DNA of 64,000 nt from Hyphomicrobiales bacterium (lineage in GTDB: Bacteria > Pseudomonadota > Alphaproteobacteria > Rhizobiales > Rhizobiaceae): positions 62,001 through 126,000 of the forward strand of contig UBXM01000040.1 of assembly GCA_900469445.1 (NCBI GenBank), written 5' to 3'. Shown here one piece after another: positions 26,896 through 35,570 of the stretch. How positions within the stretch are numbered: position 1 is the stretch's first letter; each line of letters begins with the position of its first letter. The translations under genes and the position numbers were made by a program. The notes under the pieces are model-generated. The model saw only the letters and a program-made list of their open reading frames with translations. It did no database searches and was not told the DNA's origin.

Positions 26896-27819
26896 TCAGG
26901 CCATTTTGCGCGACAGAAACAGAATGCCGCTGACCGGCTTTCCGGCATCCATGCGAATTGTGGTGCGCTCGATTTCCAGAAGCTCCAGCCGGTGATGCGC
27001 AAGAAGCAGCCGGATATGGGCTTCCGAATGGGCATAACGGAGGCTGTCGCGCAACACGAAGCCCTCCTCCTCACCCGCATCCTCGACGGAGAAGGCAAAC
27101 AGGCCTTGAGGCGCCAGAAGATCGGCCACCAGCGGAAAGACGGTTTCCAGCGAGCCGAGATACATCAGCACGTCGGCGGCAGACACCAGATCGGCGCGAT
27201 GGTGTGGAAGGTCCGGGCCGAACAGGCCGGACAGTTCGGCGGGCAAGCTCAGGTCGGACTGGCCGAGGCGATCGTAAAGGCCCTTCTCCTCTGCCTTGGC
27301 GAGCATATTGGAGGAGAGGTCGAAACCCTCCAGATGTCGCGTGCGGTCCCTGATTTCAGCGCCGAAAAGCCCGGTGCCGCAACCGAGATCCACCGTCAGG
27401 GCAAAGGGCGCATGGGGCACGACCAGCGCGGCAAGCTTGCCGGGGACAGAATAATCCAGCTTCTCGACCAGCGCCGTGTCGAAACGCTCGGCATATTCGT
27501 CGAACAGGCTTTCGATATAACGACTGGGCGGCTGATCCGGTGCTTCTTCCGCGCCGATGACGGCAAGTTTCAGCGTTGCGCCGAAGACGTCTTCGGGTTC
27601 GAGCTCCAGAGCGCGGCGATAGGCGTCCTCCGCCGTCACAAGCTCCGCCTTCTCGCGATATTCACCGAGACGAAACCAGCCCGCGGCCCAGCCGGGCGCA
27701 AGCTCCAGCGACTGTTCCATAAGTTCGGCGGCGGCGGCGAAGTCGCGGCCTTCCGCCAGCATGCGGGCATAATCGGCACGACGGTCGGCGATCACGTCGC
27801 CGGAAGAGAACTGGCTCAT
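26896..27819 (-). CDS. TPR-containing class I SAM-dependent methyltransferase
   Basis: A 307-residue protein with N-terminal TPR-like helices (about 15-90: AAELMEQSLELAPGWAAG, AEDAYRRALELEPED) and a Rossmann methyltransferase domain with motif I DLGCGTGLFG (about 145-155) and FDLSSNMLAKAEEKG. Members are often called trans-aconitate- or TPR-type methyltransferases; the substrate is unknown. The start at 27819 has AGGACA upstream; the longer frame is not family-like. It is 105 bp upstream of the yitT pair. Confidence 0.85.
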   Translation of the reverse strand: MSQFSSGDVIADRRADYARMLAEGRDFAAAAELMEQSLELAPGWAAGWFRLGEYREKAELVTAEDAYRRALELEPEDVFGATLKLAVIGAEEAPDQPPSRYIESLFDEYAERFDTALVEKLDYSVPGKLAALVVPHAPFALTVDLGCGTGLFGAEIRDRTRHLEGFDLSSNMLAKAEEKGLYDRLGQSDLSLPAELSGLFGPDLPHHRADLVSAADVLMYLGSLETVFPLVADLLAPQGLFAFSVEDAGEEEGFVLRDSLRYAHSEAHIRLLLAHHRLELLEIERTTIRMDAGKPVSGILFLSRKMA

Positions 27820-27968
27820 CGAAATTGTCCTGAAATCCTGCCGCTCATCGCCGAAGCCACAAAAAAACTCAAGTTCTATTTGAGAGGCGAACGTCAATAC
27901 CTATCTGACGGTTGCAGGCGGCCGTCACCGCGGCTATGGCATTTTTGAAGCAACGGAGACGATCAAGT

Positions 27969-28235
27969 ATGGCGGATGGCATGAACAGGTTCCTCGGCGA
28001 CTCGATTGGCCGGACGATCATCAAACTGATCGTGGTCTGCCTGATCGTCGGTTTCGTGCTCGCCTTTTTCGGCTTCACGCCCGACAATATCGTCGACAGC
28101 ATCCGCTATTATTTCCTCGACCTCTGGTACAACGGTTTTCGCGCGCTCGGGCGCGTGGGCGACTATCTGCTGCTGGGCGCGATCATCGTCGTTCCGATCT
28201 TCGTCGTTCTGCGCCTGATGAGCTACCGCCGCTGA
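27969..28235 (+). CDS. DUF6460 small membrane protein
   Basis: An 88-residue integral membrane protein with two hydrophobic helices (TIIKLIVVCLIVGFVLAFFG and YLLLGAIIVVPIFVVLRLM) and the N-terminal NRFLGDSIGR typical of DUF6460. Function unknown. CGGAG lies 9 nt before the ATG. Its TGA overlaps the ATG of the lipoprotein gene (TGATG). Confidence 0.8.
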   Translation: MADGMNRFLGDSIGRTIIKLIVVCLIVGFVLAFFGFTPDNIVDSIRYYFLDLWYNGFRALGRVGDYLLLGAIIVVPIFVVLRLMSYRR

Positions 28236-28720
28236 TGACTGTTTCGACCATTCCTTCGCGACGGGGTTTTCTCGTTCTTTCCGGTATGGGCCTCCTGCTG
28301 GCCGGCTGTTCGACCACAAGCGTGCTTGCGCCAACGCCCGGCTCGCAGGACGAAACCGTGGCTGCCCTGCCGATGGTCAACAGGTTGCGCGCAACCAAGG
28401 GGCTTTCGGCACTGACGCTCGACACACCGGCGCGCAAGGCGGCCGCGATCCAGTCGATCCGAATGGCAAAGGCCGAGAAGATGACGCATCTCATCGGTCT
28501 CGGCGACGATTTCGGCGCGCGAATGAAGAAAAGCGACGTTGCCTTGCCGGCGGCAGAAAATATCGCTGCAGGCCAGCAATCCGTCAACGCGGCAGTACAG
28601 GCCTGGATCGACAGCCCCAAGCATCTGGAAAACATGCTCGGCAACTATCGTGGCCTCGGCGTCGCCGTGGCGAAAGCCGAGGACGGGCGGCCCTACTGGG
28701 CCATGGTTCTTTCCGGCTGA
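28235..28720 (+). CDS. CAP domain lipoprotein
   Basis: A 161-residue predicted lipoprotein. The signal peptide carries an arginine pair (PSRRGFLVLSG, Tat-like) and the lipobox LLAGC, with the lipidated Cys at 25. The mature part is a small CAP/SCP domain: VNRLRATKGLSAL, MTHLIGLG, AAENIAAG and WIDSPKHLENML. The role is unknown, possibly in envelope stress or protease-like binding. It is translationally coupled to the DUF6460 gene and its stop directly abuts the convergent pyrD stop. Confidence 0.85.
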   Translation: MTVSTIPSRRGFLVLSGMGLLLAGCSTTSVLAPTPGSQDETVAALPMVNRLRATKGLSALTLDTPARKAAAIQSIRMAKAEKMTHLIGLGDDFGARMKKSDVALPAAENIAAGQQSVNAAVQAWIDSPKHLENMLGNYRGLGVAVAKAEDGRPYWAMVLSG

Positions 28721-29812
28721 TTAAAGCGGCTGCGCGGCCCAGTGATCGACGCGGGTGTTGCGCAGATCACGGATCGATCCTGCGCCTTCGCGGTCGAGCA
28801 GCTTCGACAGGCCGCGATTGATATCGCCCGGAAGAGCCGGACCTTCGTAGACCATGCAGGAATAGACCTGCACCAGATCGGCACCGGCGCGGATTTTCTC
28901 CAGCGCGGTTTCGGCACTTCCCACACCACCGACGCCGATGATCGGCAGGTCCGCACCGACACGCTTGCGCATGCGGGCGAGCACCGAAGTCGACCTGGCA
29001 AAGAGCGGCGCGCCGGACATGCCGCCGGCCTGTTTCGCCTGCACCTGATCCTTCAGGCCTTCGCGCGACAGCGTGGTGTTGGAGACGATCAGGCCGTCGA
29101 GATCATGAGCGAGCGCCTCGGCGGCCACATCATCAAGGCCTTCCTCGGTCAGATCGGGCGCGATCTTCAAGAAAACCGGCAGGCGCTTGCCGGCGCGGAT
29201 TGCCTCTTCATTGCGGGCTGAGAGCACGGCAGAGAGAAGCGCTGCCAGGCTTTCGCGTGCCTGAAGATCACGCAGGCCGGGTGTGTTGGGTGAGGAAATA
29301 TTGACGGTGAAATAGGTGGCGACGGAATAGAATTTGCGGATGCCGAGGACGTAATCACCGATGCGATCGGCGCTGTCCTTGTTGGCGCCGATATTGACGC
29401 CGACGATACCGGAAGCCGAGCCGCGGGCTGAAAGCCGGCGCAAGGCTGCCTCGTGGCCTTCGTTGTTGAAACCGAAACGGTTGATGACCGCGCGATCCTC
29501 GACGAGACGGAAAAGACGCGGCTTGTCATTGCCGGCCTGCGGTTTCGGAGTCAGCGTGCCGACCTCGGTGAAACCGAAACCGATCTTCAAAAGCGCATCC
29601 GGCACTTCGGCATTCTTGTCGTAACCCGCTGCAAGGCCGACCGGATTTTCAAACCGGATGCCGGCGATCGTCTGGGCGAGGCGCGGATCGGCCTTCGGGG
29701 CGCAGACTGGCGAAATACCGGTCTTCAACGCGGTGATCGACAGATTATGGGCGATTTCGGGATCGAAGACGAAGAGGCTGCGGGAGGCAATCCCCGCGAG
29801 GCGGCCGATCAT
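28721..29812 (-). CDS. pyrD: Dihydroorotate dehydrogenase (quinone), class 2
   Basis: A 363-residue FMN enzyme of pyrimidine synthesis that oxidises dihydroorotate and reduces quinone at the inner membrane. Seen are the N-terminal membrane-associating helix (MIGRLAGIASRSLFVFDPE), NPVGLAAGYDKNAE, the catalytic serine region VNISSPNTPGL, VSNTTLSREGL and GVGGVGS. Length and extension are those of class 2. Its ATG overlaps the stop of the DUF952 gene by 4 nt, so they form an operon. Confidence 0.95.
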   Translation of the reverse strand: MIGRLAGIASRSLFVFDPEIAHNLSITALKTGISPVCAPKADPRLAQTIAGIRFENPVGLAAGYDKNAEVPDALLKIGFGFTEVGTLTPKPQAGNDKPRLFRLVEDRAVINRFGFNNEGHEAALRRLSARGSASGIVGVNIGANKDSADRIGDYVLGIRKFYSVATYFTVNISSPNTPGLRDLQARESLAALLSAVLSARNEEAIRAGKRLPVFLKIAPDLTEEGLDDVAAEALAHDLDGLIVSNTTLSREGLKDQVQAKQAGGMSGAPLFARSTSVLARMRKRVGADLPIIGVGGVGSAETALEKIRAGADLVQVYSCMVYEGPALPGDINRGLSKLLDREGAGSIRDLRNTRVDHWAAQPL

Positions 29813-30156
29813 GGCATTTTCTCCGGAAAGGCGTGCTGGCCATCAACGCCGATCAACAGCGGCATTTCCCAAAGGACGGCCGAGAGCGGCAAGGCGCCAT
29901 ACAGATGAGGAAAGAGATCGCCGCCACGGGACGGCTCGAATTTCAGCTCGTCACCGAGCGAGCGCGGATCGACGGCAACCAGCATGAGCCCCGTCACACC
30001 GGAAAAATGCAGTTTCGCCGTATCGCGGGCCTGGGTGCCGGTGGAGAAATGGATATAACCGTCGCGGTGGTCGATCTCGGCACCTTCGAAGACCCCTTTC
30101 ACCTTGGCCTCACGCCAGATGGTTTCGGGCACGATCTTGTAAACGGTATCCGTCAT
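29809..30156 (-). CDS. DUF952 family protein
   Basis: A 115-residue protein of the DUF952 family. It has YKIVPETIWREAK, DHRDGYIHFSTGTQ and FPHLYGALPLSAV, as in members found throughout alphaproteobacteria. The family's biochemical role is unknown to me. The ATG at 30156 begins the domain exactly; the longer frame to 30471 is spurious. It is coupled to pyrD by an ATGA overlap. Confidence 0.85.
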   Translation of the reverse strand: MTDTVYKIVPETIWREAKVKGVFEGAEIDHRDGYIHFSTGTQARDTAKLHFSGVTGLMLVAVDPRSLGDELKFEPSRGGDLFPHLYGALPLSAVLWEMPLLIGVDGQHAFPEKMP

Positions 30157-30286
30157 CACACATCTCCATTGAGAGCTTGGGCTTGTGAGAACTTTGGAGC
30201 CTGCGAACCGTTGATGCCGATAAGCGGCGATGCGGATCGTTTGCCGCAAAGACGCCCAAATGTCCATCACTATCGGAGGAGACAAA

Positions 30287-30697
30287 ATGCGCATTTTGGC
30301 AATCAGCATTGCCGCCGCGTCTCTGACCGGCGCCCTCTTTGCTGCGGAAGGCGCTAAGGCACAACAGCGATTCCAGCTGGAGCGGACCGACCGGGGGATC
30401 GTGCGGCTGGATACCGAAACCGGCGCAATCACCACCTGCCGGGACGAAAATGACGAGCTGACCTGCCGCATGGCACCCGACGAGCGCGCGGCCTACGAAA
30501 CAGAACTCAACCTTCTGGAAAAGCGGGTCACCGCACTGGAAGAACGCCTGAGCCAGACACCTCCGGATCGATTGCCGAGCGATGCGGAAGTCGACCGCTC
30601 GCTCTCGATCATGGAGCGCTTCATGCGGACTTTCATGGGTATCGTGCGCGAATTCACCGGCGAGCCGAACCCTGCCGCGCAACCCGACCGGACCTGA
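30287..30697 (+). CDS. Secreted conserved hypothetical protein
   Basis: A 136-residue protein with a Sec signal peptide (AISIAAASLTGALFAAEGAKAQ, cleavage near 25). The mature part starts with FQLERTDRGIVRLDTETG, has two cysteines in TTCRDENDELTCRM that may form a disulfide, then a coiled-coil segment (LNLLEKRVTALEERL). GGAGGAG precedes the ATG. Similar proteins are known to me only as rhizobial hypotheticals. Probably periplasmic. Confidence 0.75.
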   Translation: MRILAISIAAASLTGALFAAEGAKAQQRFQLERTDRGIVRLDTETGAITTCRDENDELTCRMAPDERAAYETELNLLEKRVTALEERLSQTPPDRLPSDAEVDRSLSIMERFMRTFMGIVREFTGEPNPAAQPDRT

Positions 30698-30905
30698 CAC
30701 CCGACACCTTGCGGCACGGCCTTCCCGCGTCGAGCTGTCGCAGAAGCGCTACAGATTGCACCAGTCTCTGCCCGCACAAGATGTGCAGCAGGACAACGGA
30801 ACCCTTGTTTCCAACCTTCAACGGCGTTACAAATTGACGCAGGCCTTGAGGAGGGCCCGGGATTTTCATCCCAGCACAACTATGCCTTTGGGAGGAGGCG
30901 TGGGA

Positions 30906-31553
30906 ATGCAGACACTCACAATCATCATCGCAGACGACCATCCCCTGTTTCGTGGCGCGCTCGTCCAGACGCTTCAGACCATGGCGGAGGATGTCGCCAT
31001 TATCGAATGCGGCGAATTTTCCGCCGCGCTCAAGGCAGCTGATGAACATCCTGATGCCGACCTGATGCTGCTCGACCTTGCCATGCCGGGCGTCAGCGGG
31101 TTTTCGGGCCTGATGACGCTGAGAGCGCAATATTCGGCGCTTCCGATCGTCATCGTTTCGGCCACCGACGACAATGCAACCATACGCCGGTCGATCGAAC
31201 TCGGCGCTTCGGGCTTCATCCCGAAATCATCCGGCCTCGACGACATCCGCAACGCCGTGAAAACCGTGCTCGACGGCGGGATCTTCACGCCCGGAAACGA
31301 CGGCGGACAGGCCGAGAACGATCCTGCGCTGATCGAAATCCTCGATCGGCTGAAAACGCTGACGCCGCAGCAGAACCGCGTGCTGACCATGCTTGCCGAG
31401 GGGTTGTTGAACAAGCAGATCGCCTACGAGCTCAGCGTATCGGAAGCCACGATCAAGGCGCATGTCTCGGCGATCCTGCTGAAGCTCAATGTCGACAGCC
31501 GGACCCAGGCCGTGATCAAGCTCGGCAAGATCAACATGGCCATGGTCGCATAG
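30906..31553 (+). CDS. LuxR-type two-component response regulator
   Basis: A 215-residue NarL/FixJ-class regulator. The receiver domain (1-120) has the acidic pocket IIIADDHPL, the phosphorylatable Asp in LLDLAMPG (about 57) and the Lys of IPKSS. The C-terminal LuxR helix-turn-helix (about 145-210) reads TPQQNRVLTMLAEGLLNKQIAYELSVSEAT (shown in part). The start follows GGGAGGAGG; longer frames extend over the previous gene. No histidine kinase is adjacent, so the partner and targets are unknown. Confidence 0.9.
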   Translation: MQTLTIIIADDHPLFRGALVQTLQTMAEDVAIIECGEFSAALKAADEHPDADLMLLDLAMPGVSGFSGLMTLRAQYSALPIVIVSATDDNATIRRSIELGASGFIPKSSGLDDIRNAVKTVLDGGIFTPGNDGGQAENDPALIEILDRLKTLTPQQNRVLTMLAEGLLNKQIAYELSVSEATIKAHVSAILLKLNVDSRTQAVIKLGKINMAMVA

Positions 31554-31756
31554 TCCGCAGAGAGGATTTTATTCCTTTCCGACCTTTACGTGCCGACGAC
31601 CTTCGGCTAGGATTACGCGCGCTGGAGGGTATCTCGCCAGTATTGGCGTAGAAGGCCGGGACCCACCGGATACGTCATTTCCGATCGAAGCTTCACATCG
31701 TCCCGATGCTGCGGGGCGCAGATTGGGGCCGCACATGGGCCGGGGCACGGGCGACA

Positions 31757-32419
31757 ATGCTGTCACATGACGCCATATGGAACGCGATCGACAGACTTGC
31801 CGAACGTCACCAGCTGACGCCTTCCGGGCTTGCGCGACGCGCGGGACTGGACCCGACCTCATTCAACCGTTCCAAACGTCTCGGCCCCGATGGGCGTCTG
31901 CGCTGGCCTTCGACGGAATCCATTTCCAAAGTGCTCGATGCGACTGGCGCCACGATCGACCAGTTCATGAGCTACCTGCCGGCTGGTGGCCGCGGCCAGA
32001 TTCCGGATGGCAACTTTCCGCCTCAGGCCAGCAATATCCCGCTGCTCGGCTTTGCCCAGGCGGGTGCAGGCGGCTTTTTCGACGATGGCGGTTTTCCCGC
32101 CGGCCAGGGCTGGGACGTGGTGGAATTTCCAGCCGACCCGTCGCGCAAGGCGGGCGTCTATGCGCTCGAAGTCCAGGGTGAATCGATGATGCCGCTCTAT
32201 CGCGACGGCGATGTGCTGATCGTCGAACCGGGTGCCCAGGTGAGGCGCGGCGACCGTGTCGTGTTGAAAACCCGCGAAGGCGAAGTCATGGCAAAGGTGC
32301 TGGCACGCCAGAGCCCGAAAAGCGTTGAGGTGATGTCGCTCAACCCGGACCACCCCAACCGGGCCTTCGATCTTGCCGAGGTGGAGTGGATGGCCCGGAT
32401 CATATGGGCGAGCCAATAA
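31757..32419 (+). CDS. HTH transcriptional regulator with S24/LexA-like peptidase domain
   Basis: A 220-residue repressor-like protein. The N-terminal helix-turn-helix is IDRLAERHQLTPSGLARRAG. The C-terminal S24 domain has the catalytic Ser in VQGESMMPLYRDGD (about 141) and Lys in RVVLKTREGEVMAKVL. A candidate Ala-Gly self-cleavage site lies in FAQAGAGG. This type is common as a chromosomal rhizobial regulator and need not be a phage repressor; no phage genes are near. Whether it self-cleaves is unknown. Confidence 0.85.
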   Translation: MLSHDAIWNAIDRLAERHQLTPSGLARRAGLDPTSFNRSKRLGPDGRLRWPSTESISKVLDATGATIDQFMSYLPAGGRGQIPDGNFPPQASNIPLLGFAQAGAGGFFDDGGFPAGQGWDVVEFPADPSRKAGVYALEVQGESMMPLYRDGDVLIVEPGAQVRRGDRVVLKTREGEVMAKVLARQSPKSVEVMSLNPDHPNRAFDLAEVEWMARIIWASQ

Positions 32420-32465
32420 GGCTCGTCGCTTCGGCTCTGCGCCCGAAGGAACAAATTCCCAGAGA

Positions 32466-33341
32466 TCAATAAAGCCCGTTCGGGAAATAGCGCAGGTAGA
32501 GATCCTGCAGCCTGCCGTTGCGGGAGAGTTCGGCGAGTGCCTGATTAAAGGCCGCCACAAGGGTCGGGTCGGTTCGGCGCACCATGACCGACAGGCCCTC
32601 GCCGAGGAATTTTTCCGAAAGATAAGGACCGTCGAAGAGTGTGCAGCATTTTTCCGACGCTTCGCTGGAGACCCAGAAAGGCAACTTCAGGCCATCGGTA
32701 AAGACCGCGTCGACCTTCTTTTCCTTCAGCGCTGCCGTCATCTCCGCATCGTTTTCGAACGGTACGGCCGTGATGCCCGGGAAAAATGCCTTGAGCATCG
32801 CCTCATGCGCGGTCTCCTTGACCACTCCGACCCGGCGGCCGACAAGGGCGGCGGCGGTATCGCCCGGAATTTCGGTCGCACGGTTTCTGGCAAAACGCGC
32901 CGGAATGCCGATATAGGAGCGCGAGAACAGGAAGCGCTCCAGCCGCTGCGGGCTCACCGAAATGCCGGCCATGACCGCCTCGCCGCCATTGGTCTCCAGC
33001 GTCTTTTCCAGTTCGTCGAAAGGCAGGGCCTGGATCTGGCACTTTGCCTCAAGCTTGAGCTCGGCGCAGATTTCACGGGCGAGATCGACATTAAAGCCGG
33101 ACAGGCGGCCGGTCTGATCTGTGAAGTTGAAGGGCGGAAAATCAACGGTCGTCAGAATGCGCAAGCGCACGATCGTCGAAAGATCGGGGCGGGCCAGCCG
33201 CTCGCGGCTATCGAACATCAGCGGCAGGGTATCACCCGTTTCCGCAGCCAGACCTGTACCGGGTGTCGCGAAAGCCGCTGTCATCATCACGCAGGCCGCA
33301 AATAGATCGCGTGCCCCCCGCCAAACTGGGGATGTAATCAT
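32466..33341 (-). CDS. Orphan periplasmic solute-binding protein (SBP family 3-like)
   Basis: A 291-residue protein with an N-terminal signal (FAACVMMTAAFATPGTGLAA) and an amino-acid-type binding domain: LRILTTVDFPPFNFTDQTG, SGFNVDLAREICAEL and VAGISVSPQR-like MAGISVSPQRLERFLFS. It should bind a small amino-acid-like ligand in the periplasm. No permease or ATPase is adjacent, so it may serve a remote transporter or act as a sensor. The start at 33341 has GAGG upstream; a longer frame adds about 155 non-homologous residues. Divergent from the glycosyltransferase gene with only 81 bp between starts. Confidence 0.85.
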   Translation of the reverse strand: MITSPVWRGARDLFAACVMMTAAFATPGTGLAAETGDTLPLMFDSRERLARPDLSTIVRLRILTTVDFPPFNFTDQTGRLSGFNVDLAREICAELKLEAKCQIQALPFDELEKTLETNGGEAVMAGISVSPQRLERFLFSRSYIGIPARFARNRATEIPGDTAAALVGRRVGVVKETAHEAMLKAFFPGITAVPFENDAEMTAALKEKKVDAVFTDGLKLPFWVSSEASEKCCTLFDGPYLSEKFLGEGLSVMVRRTDPTLVAAFNQALAELSRNGRLQDLYLRYFPNGLY

Positions 33342-33422
33342 CCGGTGCCTCATTATGATCGTCTGCGGGTCAGGCTGGGGCGCCCCTATCGGTTCGCTCT
33401 CTTGGGACGGTGTAACAGAACC

Positions 33423-35369
33423 ATGCGCTTCGGGGAATATCCGCCGCAGGGATCGGCGATCTGTGACGATGAGCCTGCCACTGGGCCAGGCAGCAACTCG
33501 ACGAGCCATCGGCTCGATAGCGAGGAACCATGGGAAAGGGCTGATCCGGATTTTCCGGAGGCAGAGGCCCGCACGCTTGCGGCTCTCGGTTTTTCGAAGC
33601 CTGTGATCGCCCGGATGCGCGAGCGGGCATTCTGCCATGGCACATCGATCGAGGCAGAACTTTTGCGCTCCGGCGAGGTGCGCGAAGAAGCCTATTACGG
33701 TGCGATCGCCCGGCTGTTGCGATTGCCTTTCATCGAGACGATCGACCCCGGTCTCGTGCAGGATGCAATGACGCTGGACAGCCAACTGACAAGGCCGACC
33801 ATGGTTCGTCTTGTCCATCGCAACCGGGCGCCGGAAACGGTCATCGCCCCGGAAGCGGGGCGGTTGGCGGAACTTGCCGTCGCGCTGGCAACCCTGCCCC
33901 GGCTTGGCCGCGACCTCGCCATCACCACGCCCGACGCCATCCGCAAGGCAGTGTGGGCGGCCGGAGCCAGTCGGCGTGGACGGGAGGTCACGAACGGGCT
34001 TTTCGAACGGCGACCGGCCTTTTCCGCAAGAACCGTGCTTTCAGGCGCGCAAGGGTTCGTCGCCGGAGCTGTGGTCGCGGCAACGGTCGCAGCCTTCTTC
34101 ATCGTGCCGGTCGTCATGCTTCTGTTCCTGCATATCGTCCTGACACTGACCTATTTCGCCTCGCTAATGCTGCGACTGACGGCCTTGATCCTCAAAGTAC
34201 ACCGGCCAAGTCCGATTGAACGGCTCAGCCGGCAGACAGGCCCATTGCCGCGCTATACCGTCATGGTGGCGCTTTACCGGGAAGCACCAGTCGTCGGCCA
34301 GCTCCTCACCTGCCTCGACCGGCTCGACTGGCCTCGCGCGCTCCTCGACATCAAACTCGTCTGCGAAGAGGACGATACGGAGACGATCGCCGCGCTTCTA
34401 GCGCTGCAACCCGGCCCGCAATTCGAGATCGTCACGGTGCCGTCGATCGGTCCGCGCACGAAACCGAAGGCGCTCACCTATGCGCTGCCTTCGGCGCGAG
34501 GCGAATTCCTGGCGATCTATGACGCAGAAGACCGGCCGCACCCGCAGCAATTGCGTGAAGCCTATCTCACTTTTCTCAAAGGGCCTGCCGAACTTGTCTG
34601 CCTGCAGGCGCCGCTGATCATCGCCAATGCAAGGCAATCGCCGCTGAGCGCGCTGTTCTCGCTCGAATATTCCGCCCTCTTTCGCGGGCTTTTACCGATG
34701 CTGGCGAGGCGGCGGATGCCTCTGCCGCTCGGCGGAACATCCAATCATTTCAAGACCGCCATCCTGAAACAGGTCGGCGGCTGGGATCCTTACAACGTCA
34801 CCGAGGACGCAGATATGGGCTTGCGTCTCTATCGGTTGGGCTACCGCTCGGACGTGTTGACCTGCCAGACGCTTGAGGATGCACCGGTTGATGTTTCCGT
34901 CTGGATGGCGCAGCGCGCCCGCTGGTTCAAGGGATGGCTGCAGACATGGCTGGTGCTGATGCGCGATCCGGTGCGGCTGATGCGGGAAATGGGCCTGACC
35001 GCCTTCATCACCTTCCAGCTGATGGTGGGCGGAATGCTGATCTCAGCACTGCTTCATCCGCTGATCTTCGTTTTCCTCTGGCTCGGGGCATCGGCCCTGC
35101 TGGAGGCGCCGAAAGACGACCTGCCGCTTGGCGTCATCTCGCTGTTCGTCATGGATTTCGTCAACATCCTCGGGAGCTACCTGATTTTCCTCGGACTGGG
35201 CGTGGGCTCGATGATCGACCACGAAAAACGGCTGATCGGCTGGCGATGGGCGCTGGTGCCCTTCTACTGGCTGATGATCTCCGTTGCCGCATGGCGGGCC
35301 GCAATCGAACTGAAGACCAAGCCGTTCCACTGGAACAAGACCCCGCATGTGCCCACATCAAAAAACTGA
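33423..35369 (+). CDS. Family 2 glycosyltransferase with N-terminal GspE-N-like domain
   Basis: A 648-residue membrane glycosyltransferase. Residues about 46-110 look like a GspE-N/MshEN-type domain (IEAELLRSGEVREEAYYGAI, then LLRLPFIE). Membrane spans follow at about 204-255. The GT2 catalytic part (about 280-510) has EEDD, DAEDRP, ITE-like VTEDADMG and the QRARWFKGW processive motif; three more spans lie near the C-terminus. It probably polymerises or transfers a sugar for an exported glycan. The start is at 33423; the frame continues upstream to 33345 without a ribosome site. Divergent from the solute-binding protein gene. Confidence 0.85.
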   Translation: MRFGEYPPQGSAICDDEPATGPGSNSTSHRLDSEEPWERADPDFPEAEARTLAALGFSKPVIARMRERAFCHGTSIEAELLRSGEVREEAYYGAIARLLRLPFIETIDPGLVQDAMTLDSQLTRPTMVRLVHRNRAPETVIAPEAGRLAELAVALATLPRLGRDLAITTPDAIRKAVWAAGASRRGREVTNGLFERRPAFSARTVLSGAQGFVAGAVVAATVAAFFIVPVVMLLFLHIVLTLTYFASLMLRLTALILKVHRPSPIERLSRQTGPLPRYTVMVALYREAPVVGQLLTCLDRLDWPRALLDIKLVCEEDDTETIAALLALQPGPQFEIVTVPSIGPRTKPKALTYALPSARGEFLAIYDAEDRPHPQQLREAYLTFLKGPAELVCLQAPLIIANARQSPLSALFSLEYSALFRGLLPMLARRRMPLPLGGTSNHFKTAILKQVGGWDPYNVTEDADMGLRLYRLGYRSDVLTCQTLEDAPVDVSVWMAQRARWFKGWLQTWLVLMRDPVRLMREMGLTAFITFQLMVGGMLISALLHPLIFVFLWLGASALLEAPKDDLPLGVISLFVMDFVNILGSYLIFLGLGVGSMIDHEKRLIGWRWALVPFYWLMISVAAWRAAIELKTKPFHWNKTPHVPTSKN

Positions 35370-35419
35370 CATGCGCGAAGTCAGAGGCATTGAAGCAAGA
35401 GAGGGCGGCAAGAAGACGC

Positions 35420-35493
35420 TGGAGCGGGTGAAGGGAATCGAACCCTCGTATTCAGCTTGGGAAGCTGCTGCTCTACCATTGAGCTACACCCGC
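35420..35493 (-). tRNA. tRNA-Gly (CCC)
   Basis: A 74-nt tRNA with encoded CCA. The acceptor stem is GCGGGTG/CACCCGC, the T loop GTTCGATTC, the anticodon loop TTCCCAA with CCC at the anticodon positions. It lies between the glycosyltransferase and dcd genes. Confidence 0.93.
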
Positions 35494-35570
35494 GACGGCT
35501 GAAGGTTTCCAACAACGGGTCGCTGCTGTCAAGGCCAGCCTGATTGGCCAGGCGAGGCCAAGCGTCACGG

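Noticed and set aside
31757..32419. S24-type repressor as evidence of a prophage
   Set aside because: No integrase, structural or lysis genes are nearby; this regulator type is common on rhizobial chromosomes.
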